Part shown: positions 24,001-30,602 of the stretch, piece by piece
How the letters are laid out: each line of letters starts with the position of its first letter
Numbering within the stretch: position 1 is the first letter of the stretch
NCBI GenBank assembly: GCA_007844125.1
Contig: CM017572.1
Location: forward strand, 24,341,879 to 24,405,878
Direction: 5' to 3'
Source of the DNA: Sinonovacula constricta
Taxonomy: Eukaryota > Mollusca > Bivalvia > Cardiida > Solecurtidae
Length of the DNA stretch: 64,000 nucleotides
Notes under the pieces: model-generated
Databases searched by the model: none
Seen by the model: only the letters and a program-made list of their open reading frames with translations
What the model was told of the DNA's origin: nothing
Program-made: the position numbers and the translations under genes

Positions 24001-27000
24001 ACATTAGCAAGCACAAAATCATCATCAACAACAACAGCAGAAACTACGGTAGCATAAGCTTAACCATGAATATCAACAAAGCAAAACCTTCACCAATCAC
24101 TACCATTTTAATGTTATTATCAATTAAATCATTAAATCATCATCATCAACATTGTTAACCTTATTCTTTTTTTGTGTTTTGTTATTTCCAAAACCACATA
24201 CTAGCAATGTGTGACCTGATTTAACTAGCTTACACAATTTGTATTTTTAAAAGTCTATTTACTGACTGAAAATAATGTAATGCATTCTATCATGTAATTT
24301 TCAGAAGGGTTCCCTTCACAATGATTGTAATTGGAGTGTAAACTGCATTTAACCTGCCTTTGGAATATGACTCACAAAATTTGCATGACAAGAATACATT
24401 TTGAAAATGTTGTAATTTTACTTATTATCATCTCAACAAATGGTTTTTGGACATACACAAATATCATAACCCTAATAGCTTGCTACATTTTGTTGAAAAG
24501 CCCCTGCTAAATTCTTAGGTTTTTTTGCTTTAATATTATATGTTACACATTAGGGTTGATATACTTATAAACAGAGCAGCAAATAATGTAGATCCTGATC
24601 AGACAGCTCCCAGCAAAAACTGGCTGATCTGAATCTACACTATTTGCCTGGATTTATAAATATGCAAACAGCAGGTTATGAGTTAAATTTGTTTATATAC
24701 ACACATGTCTGTATTACCTTTAAAATATTGCTGACTTCTAACATTCTTTAAATCCCACTTACCTGTACTGCTTTTATTGACAAAATGCATTACCCACTAC
24801 ACTAAATAAGTAATCAAATGACTGCCCAAGGCATATAACTATAGATGGTGACAAAATAACAAGATTAACTGCAACAATCAAACATTTTGATCTATGAATT
24901 CCTCTCCGGCAGTAGTAAGAAAATGCAAAATAAACATTTTCAGCTTTCATTGTGTATGTTTTTGGGCTTTGTTCACACCAAAAATTGTATTTTTTATGAA
25001 CTGTAGCTACTGCTGGTCTAAGAAGGCTGCTATGCACTTGCAAGGTTCAAACCATTGATGCCAGTTTCCTTTCTGGATCCATCAGGGCCTTGAAGTCAAT
25101 AATACAATACAATACAGTGCAATACAATGCAGTACAATACAGTGCAATACAATGCATAATGCAGTGCAATACAATGCAGTACAATACAATGCAGTACAAT
25201 ATAATGCAATACAATGCATAATGCAGTGCAATACAATACAATGCAAAGTAATGCAATACAACACAAACCTTATTTAATGTCAGTTAGATGCATTAGCATC
25301 TTATATTCGTAAAAAATAGCATTAGCTTAGACAACTGTTTACCAACATATCAAAATATGTTTTGACCTTAATAAGACATATTAGACCAAAAAATCTACCG
25401 CAGCAGCTTAGACTGTTTAGCTTAATTAAATTTTTGTGTGTGTATTTTCTAATGGGTTAAAATATACAGCAATGGTTCCGTATGACAATTGCAATTCATG
25501 GAGGAACATCCTAAACATTGACAATTTGCAAAGAAAAGAAGTGCAAGCTATCTGGAAAGGTTCATTATGTCTAATTTCTTAACCCATATGGATTTTGAAC
25601 TCACAGCAAATGATATACATGTAACTCTGGATAAATGAAACTCTTGTTTTATTAGTCCAATAATCTTTTCAGATCTTAACATGTTAATGTTCGTAATTAT
25701 TAGAATCATTCCAATAAGTTGCAAGGACTACCTTAAAAAGACCGCTCAGAACAAATGTATTTTAACCAATTAAAATCAGCAAATAATTTTGTGCATGGAA
25801 ATGCTCTCAAGCAAGTGAAGGTAACTCCAACTCAAACTGAGTAAAATAAACATGGCATTAGATATGTTATTTTTGTTTTACCGTTTTTTTAATCATTTTG
25901 TTTTAAAAGTAAATAAAAGGTCTTACATGCTGTTCAAGGCAGTGATGAAAGATAATATTAGTTATTAAAAATATATGTTCAAAGATAGATTGTTTACTGG
26001 GTTTATTGGATGTATCGTCCCACCAACAGTATTTGAGTTATCTGGAGATGGCATCCACTTGAAGTAGATATGCTCCTGCCTTCACTGTGTAAAGCATACC
26101 GTGAACACCTGGCACCTTTTTAATCGGGGTTAAGATTTAATGGTGGCCTTTGGCATTGTACCTATTTAATCAAATTCTATCAAGCATGAGCATCACATGG
26201 AGAAAGTGCAACATGTGTGTTGTTTGTTTGAAGTGAGTAAATACGAGGCTGTTCTCATGTTCATAGACTAATGTTACAGTCACAAATTTTCAAGCTTTAT
26301 TAATGCACTTTTCCATAGGCATGTTCTCAGATTGCTTATTGTTTGTTTATTGTTTATTATTCCCACCAACAGTATTTCAGTTTTCTGGAGATGATGTTCA
26401 CTTGAAGCAGACATAGTGCTGCCTTCACTGTGTATAGCATGCTGTGAACACCTGGCATGATACAACACCCAGTCACATCATCCTGACACCGGGCCAATCA
26501 GTTGTGGAACTACCCTAATATTTGCTTGAGCAATAAGCTATACCACTACCTTTGGTATGTCATGGCCCTGGCTGATTGCACTTTGTCAGAACAAATATGT
26601 GCTGGACCAGACAGTAAACCATACAAAATTACAATACACCAATATACCATTTTGTAACATTTAGTCAAGGTATAACAAACAACAGTAAACATAATTCATG
26701 TTCGTGAGAAGTTGTTTTCTAAGTGGTTAATATGTGATCAACATTGATTCAAAATACACCAGACCCCATATTGCAAAGTATTGGGTTAACCCTGTACTTT
26801 CTGGAAACACCATTAGGTAGGAGCATATTTTATGTAAATGAGGGTGGGGGAGTGTTTCTGGCAAGTAAAGAGGTACTAGTTGTAAAAGAATTCAAAATAC
26901 AGAATCAGGAGAAAAGATATAATGAATAAAACTATTGATAACCTTTGAAAACAAATAATAATGATGACTTGTGCACACTGATTTTATACATTAAAAGTGT

Positions 27001-29751
27001 TAAAATATCTACTACTCCTGACTCCACTTAAATCCATCATTTAGATTTGCACTTTTATTTATTTATTTAACTAAACATAGCTTTATAAATTTACTTATTT
27101 CAGTATCTTGTTTTAATAATAATTGAGTTTAAAGGCAGCAATGTTTAAAACAACATAGAAGAAAGATAAAGCTGAAGGCTTTTCAGTCCTTTTTTAATAA
27201 AAAAGAACAATACATTAAAGGCCTTTAATTTTTGCAGTTTCCTTTCCTTTTAAAGTGCATTGAATACTCTGTTCAAAATAATTATAATACTGAGAATACA
27301 CCTTCTCGTCGTCTCTGGCCTGTTCAAACAGTACTATAAAAAATTTACACCATAACAAGTTTCATGCTCAAATAAAGAAGGCCCATTTGGATGTCATGAA
27401 ATATTTATACAAAATGCCTGCAATACACACAAAGAGGGCAATAGATTTAATGTTCTCTTATTAATTATACATCAGCTGGTATTGTGGGGCAATCAGCAGT
27501 TGCTTAGCAAACAGAGCTAGTTCCCAGGCATAAAATCTGCCTGGTTTGTTTGCTTAAATGAAGTGTGCATTCATTATGGTGTGTTTTGTAAATGAAACAC
27601 ACAAAACACACTCTCTTGCTCTTTACTACATATAAAAATGCTATTATTTACTAATGACAAAAAGTGTATGAAACCCTATGGAGATTTTAGGAATACGTGC
27701 CCTGCATTTAGCTGTATTTGTTTTTGTTTTTATAGGTTTCATCTCCCACCAAACACTCTTTTCAAGAACACTGAAAATGCATTCTTTTGAATACACACTG
27801 TATTAAAAAACAAGATATCAATCCTAAGATCTTGAAACAATAAGGCCCAGAACAAATCTTGTAAGGGCAATTATAAAGTCCATATTCTAAGTCCATGACG
27901 ATATTTATCCACATGTATTTTTATTTTATTGCATTACCAATAAGCAAAATGTTTACTTTTTATTACTGACTTATTTTTACACATGTTGTATAACTGTGTA
28001 TTCCAAAACTTCTTGTTAAGAGCTTTACTAGATTTTTTTAACTTATTGTCTCTCTTAAAGTTAAAGATGTTTTAGTTTAGCAAGTCTGAAATTTGTTATG
28101 GGTTGTTTAGAAATAGACAGAAGAAAATACAAGGTACGGAACCATTTTTACTTTTTATTGCTAAGATGAACTCTTTACTCTGTCAATCCTAATAACATTC
28201 TATTTGAAAAGATCATTAGGAGTGTATTAAAATGAAAAGTATGCAATTTTGTGTCAAATTGGCTTTAAAGTAGATTCCTTTATGTGCCAGATAAACTTCA
28301 CAGTGACTGTTTGCTCAATTCTACTCTGAAGCACAACATTTATTTGAATTGTGAAGAAGCCCTTAGCCTGACCTTTTGACTGGTACAAGAATTTTCAGAC
28401 ATCACATTTGAAAAGATTAAAAGCCCATTTAGTGCATAAAAGTGTACAATATATTTGATAACAGAAACATCACGCCAACAAAAGTATAGACCTCATGGAA
28501 ATTTCCAGTCATTATAAGAATGAGGAGCCACAAACAAAAGCACCTTCCCATCACAGGGCAACAGAAAGACCCCACCCCCATCAATGCAGGATTCTGGCAT
28601 AGAAAAGGAGTTCAATCCACATTGTGAGAGGCTAAATAGAAGTTACAAGTCTGTGAATCTAACTGCTAAGCCATGGACTCCACTGGTAAAGTTGTATTTC
28701 ATGTGTTAAATATTGTACAAAATGGACATAGAACATGTAGATGGTCTTAAAGGGTCAAAACATATAACTTAAAAAATCTGGGTATACAGATTAAGTAGTT
28801 TTAAACAATAAGTAATGATGTAATTATATGTGTTTTTTCATTGATCATGGGCATACTGTTATTTATCTTTAATTGTGTTTAAAGTGAAAAATGGATACCA
28901 GTGGTAATAATTAAATATTCTCAGGACCTGTTTTTCACAATAAAACTTCTTAATCGCATGCCCCTTTGTCATAAGCTGGCCTCAAAATTATTCATCTATG
29001 ATACATGACCCATATATCAAGCATGCATGTTTCTCTTGTTTCAAATTTTTAAATGGGGGTTCTGTAGTGGTAGCCCCCTTTATACAATAACATCAAATGT
29101 GAAACAAAATAGAAAATTGCACTATGCCAAATAAAACTCAACAGTAACCAACAGAGCATTTTTTACATACCAGTAAAGTGCAAATGTCCTATCGCTATGT
29201 TTTATATCTGTGGTGCAGCCACAATGTAAGCCTGAGGGCACATGCCCGTTAAGAACTTGTATGAGAAAAAGTGCTGTCTAGCTAACACTTTTGGCTATAT
29301 CATTTTGTCTGTTAAGTAATGCATTATATAAAGCGATATTAATCTAGCTGAAAAGAAAATATAACAGCTTATTTACCTTTTCCTTTGTGGGTCTTGATAA
29401 TCTGTTGTCTTGACTTTCTTTATTCAACTTAATATCTTTTCGAGTGTGTTCAAGTGCCTTTTCTAAAGCCTCTTTTCCTCTGGTTAGTGCTTTAATTTCC
29501 TCGTTTGTTTCAAGCAGACTTTCACGCAGTTTAGCTACTACAGCTCTAACGTCTCTTGTGTAGCGATGAATTTCTTCATTACTTAACTGTGCTACTGTGT
29601 CCCTCAAGTGAGGGAGAGGGTCCATAGAACGGCCAATATCACAGTTCTTGTCACTTTTCTGAACTATTGTCTGTGACAATTTGATTCCTTTTAGTGTGGA
29701 ATTTCTCCATGATTCTGGTCCAATCGTCGTGGCCGCTTTCGTTCCGAGCAT
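8198..29751 (-). CDS. TEKTL1: Tektin-like protein 1 (TEKTL1/CCDC105-like), six exons
   Basis: Six minus-strand segments (29377-29751, 23717-23821, 22127-22495, 18153-18248, 9190-9303, 8198-8383) join in frame into 414 codons plus stop. Every junction has GT/AG ends and every intron lies between codons. The protein is rich in Lys/Glu/Leu heptads, as in tektins, which form filaments inside ciliary and flagellar doublet microtubules. Two stretches look family-specific: [17 protein letters not shown] in exon 4, and [19 protein letters not shown] in exon 5, which sits where canonical tektins carry RPNVELCRD. The altered nonapeptide is why TEKTL1/CCDC105 is preferred over tektins 1-5; the family and motif are from memory and no search was run. 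The ATG at 29751 is the first in its exon and the coiled coil starts soon after. The gene is head to head with the plus-strand gene at 30603. A shorter isoform or an extra exon cannot be excluded. Confidence 0.85.
8469..8536. repeat. GATCAG foldback element, copy 1
   Basis: gtagatccagatcagcctgatc faces tgatcaggatctaaactatt, an imperfect palindrome of about 68 bp in TEKTL1 intron 5. See the first finding for the family. Confidence 0.5.
9190..9303 (-). CDS. TEKTL1: TEKTL1-like exon 5 with the tektin-signature equivalent
   Basis: The acceptor is CCCCAAG|GGTCC and the donor GAG|GTAAGG; 114 nt encode 38 residues. The segment [20 protein letters not shown] occupies the position of the tektin nonapeptide loop but lacks the Cys and Asp of [17 protein letters not shown] restarts the final helix. 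Confidence 0.87.
9518..10441. repeat. 78-79-bp tandem array, about 12 copies, in TEKTL1 intron 4
   Basis: The marker gagctttgatc recurs every 78-80 bp (near 9533, 9613, 9693, 9772 and onward to 10405). Units differ mainly at one block, reading attgccag or atcacaatc. The array starts about 215 bp from exon 5. Confidence 0.9.
14825..14930. repeat. CCAAT-type palindromic element
   Basis: Arms aatctgattggctgaattt and aaatctgaccaatcagatgct are inverted around aaaatgaaatttaa. It shares the flanking gaggttataa/ctgagatt context with copies at 22640 and 52780. Confidence 0.55.
15855..15975 (+). repeat. SINE-A body, plus strand
   Basis: Conserved body from ctgacttgcagtgcgccggtgg through ttcctccaccagaaagcttg to attggtcactgcaagg, with an A-rich end. 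The tRNA-like head is missing. Confidence 0.65.
15976..16030. repeat. GATCAG foldback element, copy 2
   Basis: ggcaaatagtgcagacctac... gagctgtctgatcaggatctgcac, directly abutting the A-rich tail of the SINE-A body before it. Confidence 0.5.
16093..16215 (+). repeat. SINE-A body, plus strand
   Basis: tccagctgtatttcagtgca... ggtggttctacccagacaac... tgctgcgatgtatttaaaaa; body only, diverged. Confidence 0.55.
16690..16800 (-). repeat. SINE-A body, minus strand
   Basis: Complement of the body: gtccagctactttttagtgg, aggaagagcctagac, gggtagaaccactggcacac. No head. Confidence 0.6.
17345..17535 (-). repeat. SINE-A, nearly full length, minus strand
   Basis: Body complement (attggtggaggaagaccc, gggtagaaccactggcac) continues into the linker (acatgaaagttcttgccc) and the B-box-like ggctcgaacccacgtgg. 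The 5' end of the head is missing. In TEKTL1 intron 4. Confidence 0.7.
17925..18128 (-). repeat. SINE-A, nearly full length, minus strand, next to TEKTL1 exon 4
   Basis: Body complement (catcacagcgaccatttatg, gtccagctatttggtagtgg) runs through to the head complement (gagttacaaatgactctacc, actaggccacaggc). Its 5' end lies about 25 bp from the splice donor of exon 4. Confidence 0.65.
18153..18248 (-). CDS. TEKTL1: TEKTL1-like exon 4
   Basis: The acceptor is TTTGCAG|CAACATTTG and the donor ATG|GTAAGT; 96 nt encode 32 residues, [20 protein letters not shown]... ending GYTM. It continues the helix of the C-terminal tektin half. A minus-strand SINE-A copy begins about 25 bp beyond the donor. Confidence 0.87.
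18830..19012 (-). repeat. SINE-A, minus strand, diverged
   Basis: ctggtggaagaagactccag... gcactgcaggtcaactg... gttacaagtctgtgactctaac... agctcagccatggg. Head and body are both recognisable. Confidence 0.6.
19140..19513. repeat. 32-bp tandem array in TEKTL1 intron 3
   Basis: The unit is tgttgatagcctataatcat followed by aacttccacatt. The last five copies are nearly identical at a 32-bp period, while the left copies are diverged and irregular. Confidence 0.85.
20065..20240 (-). repeat. SINE-A, minus strand, diverged
   Basis: Head complement gttacaagtcagtgactcta... actccgccacggggaccc, with a degraded body before it. Confidence 0.5.
20340..20544 (-). repeat. SINE-A, nearly full length, minus strand
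   Basis: gtccagctaaatattgatgg... gggtagaaccactgccacac... gatcaggactcgaaccc... gttacaagtcagcgactcta. It sits about 100 bp from another minus-strand copy. Confidence 0.7.
21049..21114. repeat. GATCAG foldback element, copy 3
   Basis: agcatggtgtggtccctgat... gttggttgatctggatctac; diverged imperfect palindrome in TEKTL1 intron 3. Confidence 0.4.
21604..21679. repeat. GATCAG foldback element, copy 4
   Basis: agtgcaaatccagatcagcc... ggggctgtctgaccaggatc... tgcactaactgctgcc. A degraded minus-strand SINE-A body fragment abuts it at about 21525-21603. Confidence 0.5.
22127..22495 (-). CDS. TEKTL1: TEKTL1-like exon 3
   Basis: The acceptor is CCCCCACAG|ACCCTAG and the donor AAG|GTAGGT; 369 nt encode 123 residues, phase 0. 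It starts [23 protein letters not shown] and ends [12 protein letters not shown]. Its middle is a Ser/Arg-rich linker ([19 protein letters not shown]) between coiled-coil halves, with [19 protein letters not shown] restarting the helix. This linker marks the half-molecule boundary expected in tektin-like proteins. Confidence 0.87.
22640..22760. repeat. CCAAT-type palindromic element
   Basis: Arms gaggatctgattggtcaga and agtctgaccaatgggatg face each other across about 27 bp. The flanks ttgagcttgaatc and gtgctcaggctcag are also imperfectly inverted. In TEKTL1 intron 2. Confidence 0.55.
23717..23821 (-). CDS. TEKTL1: TEKTL1-like exon 2
   Basis: The acceptor TTTCAG precedes GATCAAGATGG and the donor is CAG|GTAACT. 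The 105 nt encode 35 residues ([21 protein letters not shown]... to SVQQQLQ), phase 0 at both ends. It is coiled coil and corresponds to the tektin segment after the conserved Asn-Arg-rich turn. It is too short to show in an ORF search that requires a start codon. Confidence 0.82.
23829..24150. repeat. CAT/ATC triplet microsatellite region
   Basis: A pure (CAT)n run spans about 23956-23996 inside a wider CAT-rich, interrupted zone. It begins only a few bases from the acceptor of TEKTL1 exon 2. His-rich and Ile-rich open frames across it are repeat translations. Confidence 0.85.
24576..24650. repeat. GATCAG foldback element, copy 5 (best copy)
   Basis: gcagcaaataatgtagatcc, tgatcagacagctccc, then ctggctgatctgaatctac, actatttgcc. 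The ends pair as an inverted repeat: gcaaataatgtagat against atctacactatttgc. Confidence 0.6.
25095..25265. repeat. ACAAT/TGCAG pentamer-type microsatellite
   Basis: Interrupted 5-bp repeats alternating acaat, acagt, gcaat and gcata. Minus-strand Cys/Ile/Leu/Tyr-rich open frames here are translations of the repeat. Confidence 0.85.
25990..26115 (-). repeat. SINE-B 3' body, minus strand
   Basis: Complement of the SINE-B tail: cgtcccaccaacagtatttg, ttatctggagatggcatcca, ctgccttcactgtgtaaagc. No head. Confidence 0.65.
26336..26570 (-). repeat. SINE-B, minus strand, head mostly missing
   Basis: Runs from ttcccaccaacagtatttca through acctggcatgatacaacacc and tcctgacaccgggccaatc to taagctataccactacc and tttggtatgtcatggcc. 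The tRNA-like head is cut after the CATGGCC end. Confidence 0.7.
26571..29376. other. TEKTL1 intron 1, exon-proximal part
   Basis: AT-rich, with a minus-strand SINE-A head at about 28565-28690 (gagttcaatccacattgtga, gttacaagtctgtgaatcta). No other structure was recognised. Confidence 0.4.
28565..28690 (-). repeat. SINE-A head fragment, minus strand
   Basis: Complement of the head region: gttacaagtctgtgaatcta, actgctaagccatggactc, with a diverged B-box. Confidence 0.45.
29377..29751 (-). CDS. TEKTL1: TEKTL1-like exon 1 (coding part)
   Basis: This encodes residues 1-125, beginning [17 protein letters not shown] and ending RLSRPTKEK. The donor is AAG|GTAAAT just below 29377. The N-terminal 45 residues are probably unstructured; from about residue 55 the Leu/Glu/Lys pattern is coiled coil, aligning by eye with the first tektin helix ([25 protein letters not shown]). 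Reading through the donor gives only ten more residues before a stop, which supports splicing here. Confidence 0.85.
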
Positions 29752-29875
29752 GATTGGTCCTTCGGCCGCCTGTATCTATTCTAAAATTCAATTCACAGAA
29801 AACACGCTATCACATCAACAACACTCTTGGCTCTTTTATTTTCCTATATGCTGAAAGCGTCGTTCTTCCCGTCTA

Positions 29876-29890
29876 GTCGCCCCTGGTTAC
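29876..29890 (-). promoter_or_regulatory. X-box-like (RFX) motif upstream of the TEKTL1-like gene
   Basis: Read on the minus strand the site is GTAACC-AGG-GGCGAC, a near match (one mismatch in the second half) to the RFX consensus GTNRCC-N(0-3)-RGYAAC. It lies about 125 bp upstream of the start codon. RFX factors drive ciliary genes in animals, which fits an axonemal protein. Confidence 0.45.
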
Positions 29891-30257
29891 TAAGTTTCGG
29901 ATACTTCCGGTTGGATATTTAAACGGCCCGCAGTGAATCGTTAACTGTAAAATTATTTCTAAATAAATATTTTACGGCTGATATTTTTACATCATGAATA
30001 TGTTAGATATTTAGCTACTGATTTGAACGGAAAACGATTTGTTAAATGATTTCGCATATCACTTTAAAAGCCCATTAAATAAATTTTCAATTTTATTATT
30101 TGCCATAAAATTGGAATGCATAACATTGTCATGTAGAAAAATTAAATGTGCAATTAAATTTGAAACAAAATATAATTTCAAATTTTATTAAATATGTAGT
30201 TTACGCCTACTTTCACTTTACACATGAGTTACGAATATGTAACAGGACCGCACCTAT

Positions 30258-30270
30258 CACGTGACGTCAC
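30258..30270. promoter_or_regulatory. Overlapping E-box and CRE
   Basis: CACGTGACGTCAC contains a palindromic CACGTG overlapping a full palindromic TGACGTCA. Such sites bind bHLH-Zip (USF/TFE/MITF) and CREB/ATF factors. It lies just upstream of a possible first exon of the plus-strand gene. Confidence 0.5.
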
Positions 30271-30277
30271 AGCCATA

Positions 30278-30319
30278 ATGGAGGAATATAGAGACACCCG
30301 TGTTGGGGTGCGCTGGTAA
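30278..30319 (+). other. Possible upstream ORF in the 5' leader of the taperin-like gene
   Basis: ATG at 30278 opens 13 codons (MEEYRDTRVGVRW) and stops at TAA 30317-30319. The stretch CTG|GTAAAC at 30315/30316 is also donor-like, and TTTCAG at 30421-30426 could be its acceptor, giving a 111-bp leader intron. If spliced, the frame still closes before the main ATG, so it is an uORF either way. It matters only if transcription begins upstream of 30278. Confidence 0.3.
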
Positions 30320-30602
30320 ACAGTTATCTTATTCATTCAGTTATTTTTGTGACCGTTTGTCTATGTGGAATTTTTATATATATACAATTCTTTTTACTGG
30401 ATAATTGTTATTCTTATCGGTTTCAGGAAGATAGTTTTATTATTTGCACTAAATTATCAAAGGAAATAAATCAGGAAGCAAGTGTCAACAAACCAAGTAG
30501 AGATAACTGTAATAAGTAGATATAGTTAAGTGTTAAGGCATCAGTTGTAAAAGGGATACTCTGATATAATAACTTGTGAATATTTTGCTATCAACAAGCA
30601 CA

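Larger units (their letters stand above)
29752..30602. promoter_or_regulatory. Divergent promoter region between the two genes
   Basis: The 851 bp between the TEKTL1-like ATG and the plus-strand ATG hold an X-box-like element (29876-29890), an ETS-like ACTTCCGG (29903-29910) and a fused E-box/CRE (30258-30270). Local CpG content is higher near 29850-29940 and 30240-30315 than in the surrounding DNA. The head-to-head layout suggests two start sites in this interval. Transcription start sites are not determined. Confidence 0.6.

Noticed and set aside
23726..24158. His-rich and Ile-rich open frames
   Set aside because: They are translations of the CAT microsatellite, partly antisense to TEKTL1 exon 2.
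30576..30602. Upstream start of the taperin-like CDS
   Set aside because: The codon at 30576 is GTG; the first in-frame ATG is 30603, in a good context.
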